A DNA stretch of 64,000 nt from Chitinophagaceae bacterium (GTDB lineage: Bacteria > Bacteroidota > Bacteroidia > Chitinophagales > Chitinophagaceae): positions 124,001 through 188,000 of the forward strand of contig JADKJV010000006.1 of the NCBI GenBank assembly GCA_016720825.1, written 5' to 3'. A model generated the notes under the pieces. It searched no databases, was not told the origin of the DNA, and saw only the letters and a list, made by a program, of their open reading frames with translations. The translations under genes and the position numbers were made by a program. Positions 35,557 to 43,669 of this stretch are shown piece by piece. The first letter of the stretch is position 1, and the number at the start of each line of letters is the position of its first letter.

Positions 35557-36108
35557 TTATTTAAACTGTACGGATGGCCGCTGTTTCTCTTCCTCATTAA
35601 TTTCAAAGTAATTCCTTTTTTTCATTCCAGCCCATGATGCAATCACACTGGAAGGAAAACTCTGGATTGCATTGTGGTAATCGGCCACCGCCGCATTGAG
35701 AAAACGGCGGGAAGCAGCCAGTTGCTCCTCAGCCTCATTGATCGAACCCTGCAACTTCAGGAAGTTCTCACTGCTTTTCAGCTGGGGATAGCTCTCCGCA
35801 CTTACCATCACCTGCTGGATTCCCCGGTTGATGGCATTATCAGCTGCAATTTTTTCATTTACACCCATGGTACCGGAAAGAACCCCGGCGCGCAACCGGG
35901 TCACCTCTTCCAACACTGATTTTTCATGCTGCATGTAGCCCTTTACGGTATCCACCAGCATCGGTATCAGGTCATACCTCTTTTTCAGCTGCACATCAAT
36001 GGAAAAATAGGCGTTGTCAATCGCGTTGCGTTTGCGGATCAGGTTATTGTACATCCCAATGGTAATGATAACCAGCAAACCCACCAATAGCAGGATAAAA
36101 TAAATCAT
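35557..36108 (-). CDS. LemA family protein
   Basis: This 183-residue protein has one N-terminal transmembrane helix (FILLLVGLLVIITIGM) followed by the LemA signature YNNLIRKRNAIDNAYFSIDVQLKKRYDLIPMLVDTVKGY. The rest is helical: LQGSINEAEEQLAASRRFLNAAVADYHNAIQSFPSSVIA, as in the family. LemA proteins are membrane-anchored helical bundles of unsettled role. It precedes three DUF3137 genes by 6 bp and follows the HAD gene by 24 bp, within one minus-strand cluster. Length is normal. Confidence 0.92.
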   Translation of the reverse strand: MIYFILLLVGLLVIITIGMYNNLIRKRNAIDNAYFSIDVQLKKRYDLIPMLVDTVKGYMQHEKSVLEEVTRLRAGVLSGTMGVNEKIAADNAINRGIQQVMVSAESYPQLKSSENFLKLQGSINEAEEQLAASRRFLNAAVADYHNAIQSFPSSVIASWAGMKKRNYFEINEEEKQRPSVQFK

Positions 36109-36132
36109 GTTTATATCAGGAATTAATAATTG

Positions 36133-36753
36133 TTAACCTTGTAACACACCCAGCTTCAGTAAATCCGCTTTCAAAGAATCCGGATCTGTAAAATGAACCC
36201 CCTTTAATCCCAGCGCCTCGCCGGCTTTGATGTTCCGCAGGCTGTCATCAATAAAAACAGTCTCCGCCGGATTCACCTGGTAACGGTCAAACAGGATCTG
36301 GTAAAACTCAGGGAAAGGTTTCCTGGTTTTTTCCGTACCACTCACCACCCTTCCATCAAACCAGTGCAGGAAATTATACCGCACCAGTGCAATATCAAAC
36401 AAACCTTCCTGCCAGTTGGTCAGCGCATAGGTTTTCAGTTTGCCTTCTTCTTTTATTTTCCGGAAAAGATCCACCGTACCTGCAATGGGACCACCCAGCA
36501 TATCCGTCCAGCGGCCATAAAAATCCCTGATCGGGGCTTCCCATTCAGGATATTCACGGATCAGTTCCTCTGTGGCATACACAATGGAACGGCCGGCATC
36601 CTGCTGTTCATTCCAATCAGGGGAACATATCTGCGTCAGGAAATAATCCCGCTTCTCAACAGTATCAAAATAAGTGTCGGTAAAAAGATGTTTGGGGCTC
36701 CAGTCAATCAATACCCCGCCGAGATCGAAAATAACAGTCTTAATTTTTGGCAT
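36133..36753 (-). CDS. HAD-superfamily phosphatase (subfamily IA)
   Basis: This 206-residue hydrolase has HAD motif I as FDLGGVLIDW, with the nucleophile Asp near residue 10 and a Gly-Gly in place of the DxD second acid, as is frequent in subfamily IA variant 3. Motif II is ALTNW. Motif III is K in EKTRKPFPEFYQ, and motif IV is FIDDSLRNIKAGEALG. A helical cap lies between motifs I and II. It probably removes phosphate from a small metabolite in the cytoplasm; the substrate is unknown. Its start overlaps the end of the SemiSWEET gene by 14 bp, so they are translationally coupled. Confidence 0.87.
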   Translation of the reverse strand: MPKIKTVIFDLGGVLIDWSPKHLFTDTYFDTVEKRDYFLTQICSPDWNEQQDAGRSIVYATEELIREYPEWEAPIRDFYGRWTDMLGGPIAGTVDLFRKIKEEGKLKTYALTNWQEGLFDIALVRYNFLHWFDGRVVSGTEKTRKPFPEFYQILFDRYQVNPAETVFIDDSLRNIKAGEALGLKGVHFTDPDSLKADLLKLGVLQG

Positions 36754-37006
36754 TATTATACCTGAGTTTTAAAAAGATCATTATACAGGACATGATCAGT
36801 ACAACAACATTGGTTGAAATGATAACCCAATCATCCTTGAGTATTCCATAAGCTATCCACATCACTTCATTGATAGCTGCAATCACAAACATCAGCAGTG
36901 AAATATCCTTGGCTGATTTTTCCTTCCAGGTTTTAACCACCTGGGGCAGGAAAGTCAGGGAAGTGATAAATCCGGCAGAATATCCTAAAATCTCAACGCC
37001 TGTCAT
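36740..37006 (-). CDS. SemiSWEET-type sugar transporter
   Basis: This 88-residue protein has three transmembrane helices, near residues 6-22, 38-56 and 62-80. The first helix carries the SWEET pattern AGFITSLTFLPQVVKTWKEKSAKDISL, including the PQ motif. SemiSWEETs dimerise to form a sugar path in the inner membrane. Length is typical. It overlaps the HAD phosphatase gene and lies 21 bp from the LOG gene, suggesting shared control; the substrate is not evident. Confidence 0.88.
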   Translation of the reverse strand: MTGVEILGYSAGFITSLTFLPQVVKTWKEKSAKDISLLMFVIAAINEVMWIAYGILKDDWVIISTNVVVLIMSCIMIFLKLRYNNAKN

Positions 37007-37027
37007 ACAATTAATTTATACGTGAAA

Positions 37028-37774
37028 TTATCTCTTTTCAAACAACCACCAATGCCTCTTGCGGGGTTTCACTTTATAGTTGGAATTGATATACTGGGTA
37101 ATATGATTCACCGCTTCATCCTCATCATCAGTTACCAAAACCAGTTTCAGGTCTTCTTTGGAAATGGTACCCTGTACCGCCATGCCTTCCATGGTTTCCA
37201 GCAGGTCGCGGTAATATTCTTTCCCCATTAATACAATGGGAAAAACATTGATGGTTTTTGTCTGCACCAGCGTGATGATTTCAAAAAATTCATCCATGGT
37301 GCCAAAGCCCCCGGGCATGATGATAAACCCATAGGAATATTTCACCAGCAGGGTTTTCCGCACAAAAAAATGCTCAAACGTTACGGTATGATGCACCCAG
37401 GGATTGGCTTTCTGTTCAAAAGGCAGCTGGATATTACAACCCACCGATTGCCCCCCGTTTTCAAAAGCCCCCCGGTTGGCAGCTTCCATAATACCCGGGC
37501 CGCCGCCTGTCATGGTCGTAAATCCAAGCTGGGCAATCCGTTTGCCCATAGACCGCGCCATGATATAATATGGATGATCTTCTTTGAATCTCGCAGAACC
37601 AAAAACAGTGATGCAGGGGCCCACAAAGTGAAGGGTCCGGAAGCCCTTGATGAACTGCTTAAACACCCGCCAGGCGAATAATAATTCGTATCCCCTGCTC
37701 TTGGGACCTTCCAGGTAAATGTGTTCTTTGGGCGGAATAATATATCCGTTCGCGCTTTTTGTATTTGCTTCCAT
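37028..37774 (-). CDS. LOG-family (TIGR00730-type) Rossmann protein
   Basis: I start this 248-residue protein at ATG 37774 (MEANTKSANGYIIPP); the longer frame from 37807 would run into the divergent gene. It carries the LOG motifs: VFGSARF, MTGGGPGIMEAANRGAFENGG and MPGGFGTMDEFFE. Family members cleave ribose 5-phosphate from nucleoside monophosphates such as AMP. This one belongs to the longer type with an N-terminal extension. It heads a seven-gene minus-strand cluster and diverges from exonuclease III, with 40 bp between start codons. Confidence 0.88.
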   Translation of the reverse strand: MEANTKSANGYIIPPKEHIYLEGPKSRGYELLFAWRVFKQFIKGFRTLHFVGPCITVFGSARFKEDHPYYIMARSMGKRIAQLGFTTMTGGGPGIMEAANRGAFENGGQSVGCNIQLPFEQKANPWVHHTVTFEHFFVRKTLLVKYSYGFIIMPGGFGTMDEFFEIITLVQTKTINVFPIVLMGKEYYRDLLETMEGMAVQGTISKEDLKLVLVTDDEDEAVNHITQYINSNYKVKPRKRHWWLFEKR

Positions 37775-37814
37775 GGTTATTGCTAAATTGCCTTCCAATT
37801 TAAACATAAATCAG

Positions 37815-38582
37815 ATGCGCATCATCAGTTATAATGTCAATGGTATCCGTGCGGCGATGAAAAAAGGCCTGATGGAATGGCTGCAAACCAATCCCGCCGA
37901 TGTAATCTGCATACAGGAAACCAAAGCGGAAAAAGACAACGTTAATCACAAAGCCTTTACCGACCTCGGTTTCCATGATTACTGGTTCAGCGCACAGAAA
38001 AAAGGATACAGCGGTGTGGCTGTCTTCACCAAAATCAAACCCGACAATGTGGAATATGGCACCGGACACGCCCAAAGCGACAGCGAAGGCCGCGTGATCC
38101 AGCTTGACTTCAAAGACGTGAGGCTGATCAATGCTTACTTCCCTTCCGGCACTTCCGGCGACGAAAGACAGGGTTATAAATACACCTGGCTGGATGAGAT
38201 GTATGCTTATGTAAATAAGCTGAAGAAAAAATATCCCAAACTGATTTTATGCGGCGATTATAATATCGCGCATACCGAACTTGATATCCATAATCCCAAA
38301 GGGAATAAAGACACTTCCGGTTTCCTGCCTGCGGAAAGGGAATGGATGACTAAATTGTTCGCCAATGGCTGGGTTGACAGTTTCCGTGAATTCCATCCTG
38401 AACCGCATCGTTACAGCTGGTGGAGCCAGCGTTTTCCCAGCGTACGACTTGAGAATAAAGGCTGGCGCATAGATTATATCAACGTAACAGAACCCTTGCG
38501 CAAGAACCTGAAAGACGCAGAAATTTATCCCGATGTAAAACAATCTGATCACTGCCCGGTTTACCTGGATATTAAACTCTGA
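37815..38582 (+). CDS. xth: Exodeoxyribonuclease III
   Basis: This 255-residue enzyme starts at the ATG at 37815, giving MRIISYNVNGIRAAMKKG; the upstream in-frame ATGs lie in the divergent gene. Active-site motifs of the EEP superfamily are in order: N7, E35 in CIQETKAE, the Tyr of INAYFPSG, GDYNIAHTELD, and SDHCPV with the general-base His. It cuts abasic sites and removes 3' blocks in base excision repair. Length is typical. DUF4286 follows after 4 bp in the same transcript. Confidence 0.94.
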   Translation: MRIISYNVNGIRAAMKKGLMEWLQTNPADVICIQETKAEKDNVNHKAFTDLGFHDYWFSAQKKGYSGVAVFTKIKPDNVEYGTGHAQSDSEGRVIQLDFKDVRLINAYFPSGTSGDERQGYKYTWLDEMYAYVNKLKKKYPKLILCGDYNIAHTELDIHNPKGNKDTSGFLPAEREWMTKLFANGWVDSFREFHPEPHRYSWWSQRFPSVRLENKGWRIDYINVTEPLRKNLKDAEIYPDVKQSDHCPVYLDIKL

Positions 38583-38586
38583 AACA

Positions 38587-38892
38587 ATGATCGTGTATAA
38601 CATCACTATGAAAGTTACGCCCGCTATTGAAACCGCCTGGTTGCAGTGGCAGCAGGAAGAACATATTCCGGAAGTAATGGCAACAGGTTATTTCAACAAC
38701 CATCGTTTTTATAAATTACTGGAGCAGGACGAAAACGAAGGTGTTACTTATGTAGTACAGTATTTCGCCGATAATATGCAGGCGTACCAGGATTATATTG
38801 ATAAACATGCCCCTTCACTCAGGGTTAAAGCCCAGGAGAAATGGGGCAACCAGTTTATTGCTTTCCGCACCCTGATGCAAGCTGTGAATTGA
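38587..38892 (+). CDS. DUF4286 family protein
   Basis: This 101-residue protein matches the small Bacteroidota family DUF4286: the start MIVYNITMKVTPAIETAWLQW, the central HIPEVMATGYFNNHRFYKLL and the end FGNQFIAFRT-like segment NQFIAFRTLM. It folds like a dimeric alpha/beta-barrel (ferredoxin-like) protein and has no known activity. It lies 4 bp after xth, so it is co-transcribed with a DNA repair enzyme. A hairpin with a T-run follows its stop. Confidence 0.85.
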   Translation: MIVYNITMKVTPAIETAWLQWQQEEHIPEVMATGYFNNHRFYKLLEQDENEGVTYVVQYFADNMQAYQDYIDKHAPSLRVKAQEKWGNQFIAFRTLMQAVN

Positions 38893-38901
38893 TTGTGCAA
38901 A

Positions 38902-38923
38902 AACAAAGAATTTTTTCTTTGTT
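38902..38923 (+). terminator. Hairpin after xth-DUF4286
   Basis: AACAAAGAA (38902-38910) and TTCTTTGTT (38915-38923) form a 9-bp perfect stem with a TTTT loop, 9 bp after the DUF4286 stop. It is AT-rich and may terminate weakly. The 240 bp beyond, to HU, hold no gene that I can see. Confidence 0.5.
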
Positions 38924-39123
38924 ACAGAATTCACATTTCTCCCAAACCCTTGCCCGGACTGTATTTCAGCCGATTTCATAAAAGCTTAGGCAGCAAGGGG
39001 TTCAGTAAAATATTATTTTTAATCACATGCTCCGCGGCCTCCTAATGAGTGGAAATCCTTACCGGATGCAGTTTTCAGCCGTTTTGGCGTTTCAGAATTT
39101 TTTTTTCCGCTATCAAAATCGGC

Positions 39124-39131
39124 TATATTTG
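39124..39131 (+). promoter_or_regulatory. Candidate -7 element of the HU gene
   Basis: TATATTTG fits TAnnTTTG and lies 34 bp upstream of the ATG at 39166. The expected upstream TTG is replaced by a T-run. Confidence 0.45.
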
Positions 39132-39165
39132 TCCGCATTACTAAAAATTCAAAAAACATATACAA

Positions 39166-39435
39166 ATGAACAAAGCCGAACTGATCGCCAAGCTCTCTGA
39201 TGATACCGGCGTCACTAAAACCCAGGCAAATGCATGTCTGGATTCATTCGTTGAAGCAGTAACCAAAACCCTGAAAGGTGGTGGCAAAGTAACCCTGGTT
39301 GGATTTGGAACTTTCTCTGTTTCCAAAAGAAAAGCACGCAAAGGCCGCAATCCGCAAACAGGTGCTGAAATCAATATCAAAGCCCGCAAAGTAGCCCGTT
39401 TCAAAGCCGGTAAAGAACTGGCAGGTAAACTCTGA
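39166..39435 (+). CDS. HU-family DNA-binding protein
   Basis: This 89-residue protein is a complete HU/IHF-type nucleoid protein. It opens with MNKAELIAKLSDDTGVTKTQANACLDSFVEAV (dimerisation helices). The beta arm follows: KVTLVGFGTFSVSKRKARKGRNPQTGAEINIKARKVARFKAGKEL, with the Arg-Asn-Pro tip that intercalates into DNA. It bends and compacts DNA as a dimer. It stands alone with its own promoter element and a terminator 14 bp after the stop. Confidence 0.95.
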   Translation: MNKAELIAKLSDDTGVTKTQANACLDSFVEAVTKTLKGGGKVTLVGFGTFSVSKRKARKGRNPQTGAEINIKARKVARFKAGKELAGKL

Positions 39436-39449
39436 TTATAAAAGAATTC

Positions 39450-39477
39450 AAAAGAGCTCCATTGAAGGGGCTTTTTT
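39450..39477 (+). terminator. Intrinsic terminator after HU
   Basis: AAAAGAGCTCC (39450-39460) pairs with GGGGCTTTTTT (39467-39477), allowing two G-U pairs, around an ATTGAA loop. The stem runs directly into a T-tract. Confidence 0.7.
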
Positions 39478-39510
39478 AAACCCGAATCATAAACACAAAA
39501 AAATAATTGT

Positions 39511-39627
39511 ATGGGAAGAGGAGATAAAAAAACAGCAAAAGGAAAACGTTTCAAAGGTTCTTTCGGTAAAAGCCGCCCGGCGAAATCCCCTGCAGCGAAA
39601 AAGAAAGCTGCAGCAAAGAAAAAGTAA
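39511..39627 (+). CDS. Small ribosomal subunit protein bTHX
   Basis: This 38-residue, very basic protein starts at ATG 39511 and stops at TAA 39625-39627. It begins MGRGDKKTAKGKRFKGSFGK, matching ribosomal protein THX, which fills a cavity in the head of the 30S subunit. The C-terminal tail is an Ala/Lys repeat rich in AAKKK, as in Bacteroidota copies. It is too short for most gene finders. It lies 75 bp after HU, beyond a terminator, so it may have its own promoter or depend on read-through. Confidence 0.88.
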   Translation: MGRGDKKTAKGKRFKGSFGKSRPAKSPAAKKKAAAKKK

Positions 39628-39630
39628 ACA

Positions 39631-39738
39631 GATATTAGATATCAGATATTAGATATCAGATATTAGTTTAAGAAATTCCAAATCACAAATTCCAAAATCC
39701 AAACTTCTCAGATGAGTAGTTTGGATTTTGGAATTTGT
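39631..39738. repeat. GATATTAGATATC words and a 21-bp-stem hairpin
   Basis: Positions 39631-39666 repeat AGATATTAGATATC three times. Then 39685-39705 pairs perfectly with 39718-39738 (arms ACAAATTCC...AAACT), and the loop itself contains CTCA/TGAG. The hairpin lies between convergent genes (bTHX and pdxH) and ends in a T-run on the plus strand, so it probably terminates both. Confidence 0.7.
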
Positions 39739-39752
39739 TTTTTGGGATTTAT

Positions 39753-40397
39753 TTAAGGTGCAATTCGATCAATCTTCCAGCTCCCATCATTATTATGTGT
39801 GTATTGCAACCTGTCATGCAGCCTGTCTGGTCTACCCTGCCAGAATTCAATCAGCTCTGGTTTCACGATATATCCACCCCAATGCGCCGGCCGGTCCACT
39901 TTCTTGCCTTCATATTGTTTCTGCAGTTCCGCCAGCCTGTTATCCAGCCATTCCCGGTTTGGGATGATCTCACTTTGCGGTGATACGTGTGCGCCAACGC
40001 GGCTGTCGGGCGGACGTGAATCAAAATAAGCCGTACTTGCTTCTGCAGTTACTTTAGTTACCGTACCCACGATTTTAACCTGGCGCTCCAGTTCTTTCCA
40101 GAAAAAAACAAGACAGGCATTTGGATTTTCCGCCATCTCCTTTCCTTTAGCACTGTTATAATTGGTAAAGAACACAAATCCTTCCGCACTGTAGTCTTTC
40201 AGTAAAACAATACGGGCAGAAGGCATTCCCGTTGTAGTGGATGTAGCCAGTGTCATGGCATTCACTTCATCAATTTCTGCTTCAAGGGCTTCCTGCCACC
40301 ATACACTAAACTGGTCAATGGCATTGGCTTTCACACCTGATTCTGATAAAGTTTTTCGGGAATAATTTTTCCGGATGTCTGCAATAGATCCTGCCAT
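39753..40397 (-). CDS. pdxH: Pyridoxamine 5'-phosphate oxidase
   Basis: I start this 214-residue protein at ATG 40397 (MAGSIADIRKNYSRKTL), which matches the family N-terminus; the longer frame adds eight residues. It has the FMN and substrate motifs: MTLATSTTTGMPSARIVLLKDY, FFTNYNSAKGKEMAENPNACLVFFW, RQVKIVGTV and SRPPDSRVGAHVSPQS. The end RLQYTHNNDGSWKIDRIAP is diagnostic. It makes pyridoxal phosphate using FMN and oxygen, which suggests an aerobic organism. It stands alone on the minus strand. Confidence 0.95.
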   Translation of the reverse strand: MAGSIADIRKNYSRKTLSESGVKANAIDQFSVWWQEALEAEIDEVNAMTLATSTTTGMPSARIVLLKDYSAEGFVFFTNYNSAKGKEMAENPNACLVFFWKELERQVKIVGTVTKVTAEASTAYFDSRPPDSRVGAHVSPQSEIIPNREWLDNRLAELQKQYEGKKVDRPAHWGGYIVKPELIEFWQGRPDRLHDRLQYTHNNDGSWKIDRIAP

Positions 40398-40446
40398 AAA
40401 ATATAATTTTTGACAGGACAAAGGTACAATGCGTGCGGGGAGAATC

Positions 40447-41472
40447 TTATGATTCCTGTTGGCCTTTCTGTTGCTGGCGGCGTGTCAGTTCATCGCGTTC
40501 TTCTTCAGTTACCTGTAGCAGGCTTTCCAGTTCACCCACCCGGCGAATCTGGCTTTCCAGTTTTTTGTTGGCTTCTGTTACTACCTGCAGGTCGTTGCTG
40601 AGTTCTTCGAGGTAGGCCACTTTTTTCTGTAATTGCTGGCGCTGGAAATTGGCCTCACGGAGCTTGTCTTCTGTTTCAGCTAAATCCATCCTCAATTGCT
40701 GGTTCTGGCTGAAAATGGCCTGGTATTTATGCTTCTGGTCCTCCATTTCGTGGCTGATGCGGTATTGTTCTTCTTTGAGGTCGTCGTATTCCATGTTAAT
40801 CCGCTTCGACTGGCTTACCTGGGATTCCAGTTTCTGTATTTTTTCCTGCAGGATATTGAATTCCGCATAGGTTTTATCCAGCATGGAAGTCATTTCACTG
40901 CTCAGCTGCTCTTTCTGTTTGAAATTAACCAGTTCTTTTTCCCTCCGCGTGAGCTGCATCTGCATTTCTTCGATATCCTGTTTCAGCAGTTCATTCTCTT
41001 CCCTGATTTCACGGGTGGTTTCTTCCTGTTCACGGGCCGCTTCGATCTGGCTGATCAGGTTACCGATTTTTTCATTCTGGTCCAGGAGGTTCTCACGGGC
41101 ATCACGCAACTGTTCCAGGTAACCGGCCCTGTCCTGGGAGGGAGAAGCTTTACGGGTAGCTTCCAGTTCCTGTTGAAGCCTGCGGTTATTTTTCCGCATT
41201 TCATCGGCTTCTATCGAATATATATTGGCGTTTTCAGTAATCTCATTCAGCTGTTCTTTCAGGGAACTCAATTCTTTATCTCTTGATTCCACGTCATTGA
41301 AATAACGCATTTTCCAGTCATCCAGCTCTTTGCGGTTGATTTCTGTGCCGGCCATAGACCCGTTTTTCAGGTTACGCTGGCTGGTAATAAAAAAATGGAT
41401 TGTAATACCCAAGGTGATGGCACCGAGCATCAGTACGATGATTTCCACCAGTGAAAGAGAGATGCTTGCCAT
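40447..41472 (-). CDS. Membrane-anchored coiled-coil protein
   Basis: From ATG 41472 this is a 341-residue protein with one N-terminal transmembrane helix (VEIIVLMLGAITLGITIHFFI). About 300 residues of nearly continuous coiled coil follow, rich in Glu, Gln and Leu, for example REENELLKQDIEEMQMQLTRREKELVNFKQKEQ. An earlier ATG at 41538 gives a second hydrophobic stretch and seems less likely. Such proteins can act as spacers or scaffolds at the cell envelope. It lies 96 bp downstream of pyrH on the same strand. No family name is recognised. Confidence 0.75.
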   Translation of the reverse strand: MASISLSLVEIIVLMLGAITLGITIHFFITSQRNLKNGSMAGTEINRKELDDWKMRYFNDVESRDKELSSLKEQLNEITENANIYSIEADEMRKNNRRLQQELEATRKASPSQDRAGYLEQLRDARENLLDQNEKIGNLISQIEAAREQEETTREIREENELLKQDIEEMQMQLTRREKELVNFKQKEQLSSEMTSMLDKTYAEFNILQEKIQKLESQVSQSKRINMEYDDLKEEQYRISHEMEDQKHKYQAIFSQNQQLRMDLAETEDKLREANFQRQQLQKKVAYLEELSNDLQVVTEANKKLESQIRRVGELESLLQVTEEERDELTRRQQQKGQQES

Positions 41473-41568
41473 GAAGGGTTTGATTATTGGCAGAAAGCTA
41501 TAAAAAAAATGAGACTTGACGGGAATTAAGTTTTTCACCCATGTGTGTGAAAGACAACTACAGGTTTA

Positions 41569-42282
41569 TCAGCCTCTTACAAGTGTACCCACTTTCTCAC
41601 CGGAAACCACGCGGCGGAGGTTCCCTTCTGTATTCATATCAAATACGATGATTGGCAGGCTGTTTTCCATGCAAAGGGTGAAAGCGGTCATATCCATTAC
41701 CCGGAGGTTCTGGCTGAGGCATTCCTGGAAAGTAATGACGTTGTATTTTGTTGCGGTAGGGTCTTTTTCGGGGTCAGCTGTATAAATGCCATCCACCCGG
41801 GTGCCTTTCAGGATCACATCGGCGTTGATTTCAATGGCACGGAGGGATCCGGCTGTATCGGTTGTGAAATAAGGGTTACCTGTTCCGGCTCCAAAGATCA
41901 CCACCCTGTTTTTCTCCAGGTGGCGGATCGCGCGGCGGCGGATATAAGGCTCGGCAATCTGCTCCATTTTGATGGCGCTCTGTAAACGGGTATAGACACC
42001 CACTTTTTCTAGGCCGGCCTGCAGGGCCATACCATTAATCACCGTGGCCAGCATGCCCATATAATCACCATGAGCCCGCTCAATCCCTGTTTCTGCCTCA
42101 TTCATACCCCTATAAATATTACCGCCACCAATTACAACGGCCACCTGGACTCCCAGATCGGTAATAGATTTGATGTCGTGTGCGTACTGGGAAATAACAC
42201 CGGAGTCCATCCCGAAACTTTTGTCGCCCATCAGGGACTCACCGGACAATTTGAGGAGGATACGTTTGTATTTAGGAAGCAT
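41569..42282 (-). CDS. pyrH: Uridylate kinase (UMP kinase)
   Basis: This 237-residue amino-acid-kinase-fold enzyme phosphorylates UMP to UDP in pyrimidine synthesis. It begins YKRILLKLSGESLMGDKSFG, with GGGNIYRG for the nucleotide, RAHGDYMGMLATVINGMAL and FGAGTGNPYFTTDTAGSLRA for UMP, and DPEKDPTATKY and MDMTAFTLCMENSLPIIVF toward the end. Bacterial PyrH is hexameric and controlled by GTP and UTP. Length is normal. The MITE-like repeat lies upstream, 67 bp from its start, and may influence its promoter. Confidence 0.95.
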   Translation of the reverse strand: MLPKYKRILLKLSGESLMGDKSFGMDSGVISQYAHDIKSITDLGVQVAVVIGGGNIYRGMNEAETGIERAHGDYMGMLATVINGMALQAGLEKVGVYTRLQSAIKMEQIAEPYIRRRAIRHLEKNRVVIFGAGTGNPYFTTDTAGSLRAIEINADVILKGTRVDGIYTADPEKDPTATKYNVITFQECLSQNLRVMDMTAFTLCMENSLPIIVFDMNTEGNLRRVVSGEKVGTLVRG

Positions 42283-42348
42283 GTTGGCGGGGATTTGCGG
42301 TGCAAAGATAACGGAAAGTTCCTAACGTTGAACGAGTCTGAAAGCTGA

Positions 42349-42606
42349 GTTGGATGTTGGAGGTTGGAAGTTGGAGGTTGAACCCGACAGATCGACCAGT
42401 CTTTACCATGTTGGAACGTTGGATCGTTGGAGTGTTGGATTGTTTCCTAAAACTGCAGTATTTAAAAATCATCGCAATCTCAGCGTGTTCGAACAAAATA
42501 AAGATTTCTCGAATTGAAGAACCTTCCAACTCTCCAACATTCCAACAAAATAGTACACGTCGATCTTTCAGACACAACCTCCAACTTCCAACCTCCAACC
42601 TCCAAC
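42349..42606 (+). mobile_element. MITE-like repeat, copy A
   Basis: This 258-bp noncoding unit begins GTTGGATGTTGGAGGTTGG and ends with the inverted form CAACCTCCAACCTCCAAC, giving long imperfect terminal inverted repeats. Its core contains CTAAAACTGCAGTATTTAAA and CATCGCAATCTCAGC. A second copy in inverted orientation lies at 43434-43660 beyond the methyltransferase gene. It encodes no credible protein. The layout is that of a nonautonomous palindromic element; no target duplication was identified. Confidence 0.7.
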
Positions 42607-42609
42607 TTT

Positions 42610-43416
42610 CTATGGCTTCCCAAACCCTGCAGTATAAACCATCGGTATCTTATCCTCCAACCCCTCCACCCACCACCGGCCTTCGCCGGCGCTAACCATT
42701 TTGCTAAAGCAGGGATAGGGAGAGAACATGTATTCGTTGAATGACTGTAATTGCAGGCCGGGTGCGAGCAGGCTGCTGATCACTTCGGAGAGGCTGTGGT
42801 TCCAGCCATATTCTTTTTGGTGGATATCTGCGCTTCGGTCAGTATATGTGCCAGTAATTTGGGTTTCGATCACTTCCCGGTTTTCATAGCAATATTTAAT
42901 GCCGGTAAAATCGTCATCAAACATCCAGATCACCGGATGGAATTCAGCGATGAAGAATTGCCCGCCGGGTTTCAGGAAACGATGAATGAGTTTACCCCAG
43001 GTTTTCAGGTCAGGCAGCCAGCCCACCACACCATAGGTGGTATAGATCATATCAAACTGCTCATCGAGATGATCGGCCAGGTCATATACATTACAGCAGA
43101 TAAACCGGCCGGGTATCCCGGTTTCCTGGCTGAGTTTATTGGCTTCTTCAATAGCTACGGATGAAAAATCAACACCTGTCACTTCCGCTCCCATCCTCGC
43201 CAGGTTGAGCGTATCCATTCCAAAATGGCATTGCAGGTGCAGGATCTTTTTTCCCTTCACATCTCCAATCTCACCTCGTTCAATTTCAGTAAGCACGTCC
43301 TTTCCGGCAATAAAACCGGCCCGGTCGTAGAAACTGGAATCGCGGTGGACCTGGGTGCGTTTGTTCCAGATGTCTTTGTTGGCGGCGAAATAGTTGTCGT
43401 TGGTTGTGTTGTTCAT
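42610..43416 (-). CDS. Class I SAM-dependent methyltransferase
   Basis: From ATG 43416 this is a 268-residue protein (MNNTTNDNYFAANKDIW); the longer frame upstream is repeat sequence. The methyltransferase fold is clear: motif I is KKILHLQCHFGMDTLNLARMGAEVTGVDFS, then CCNVYDLADHLDEQFDMIYTTYGVVGWLPDL, and a PGGQFFIAEFHPV post-motif. It belongs to the small-molecule type; the substrate is unknown. Its stop is 3 bp from copy A of the repeat and its start 17 bp from copy B, so the gene is framed by the two in inverted orientation, as in a composite element. Confidence 0.88.
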   Translation of the reverse strand: MNNTTNDNYFAANKDIWNKRTQVHRDSSFYDRAGFIAGKDVLTEIERGEIGDVKGKKILHLQCHFGMDTLNLARMGAEVTGVDFSSVAIEEANKLSQETGIPGRFICCNVYDLADHLDEQFDMIYTTYGVVGWLPDLKTWGKLIHRFLKPGGQFFIAEFHPVIWMFDDDFTGIKYCYENREVIETQITGTYTDRSADIHQKEYGWNHSLSEVISSLLAPGLQLQSFNEYMFSPYPCFSKMVSAGEGRWWVEGLEDKIPMVYTAGFGKP

Positions 43417-43433
43417 GTTGCAAAAATAATGAA

Positions 43434-43660
43434 GTTGGAGGTTGGAGGTTGGAAGTTGGAGGTTGAACCCGAAAGATCGAAGAAACTTCTGATGTTGGAA
43501 TGTTGGAGAGTTGGAATGTTCTTCAATTCGAAGAGTCATTATTTTGTTCGAACAAGCTGAGATTGCGATGATTTTTAAGTACTGCAGTTTTAGGGAACAA
43601 TCCAACATTCCAACAATCCAACATGGTAAAGACTGGTCGATCTGTCAGGTAGTATCCAAC
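43434..43660 (-). mobile_element. MITE-like repeat, copy B (inverted)
   Basis: This copy matches copy A in reverse orientation. Shared blocks include AGATCGACCAGTCTTTACC, CTAAAACTGCAGTA and AAATCATCGCAATCTCAGC. The right-hand terminal repeat is shortened: copy A ends with four CCAAC words and this copy with one. It lies just upstream of the methyltransferase start and downstream of the outer-membrane barrel gene. Confidence 0.68.
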
Positions 43661-43669
43661 TTGAAAAGC

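Noticed and set aside
40696..41286. Phe-rich plus-strand frame of 196 codons
   Set aside because: It is antisense to the coiled-coil protein; Glu/Lys/Gln codons read as Phe/Leu on the other strand.
42354..42695. Short frames inside the MITE-like repeats (with words such as ACSNKI)
   Set aside because: They run through palindromic repeat sequence in both copies without start signals; more likely repeat translation than genes.
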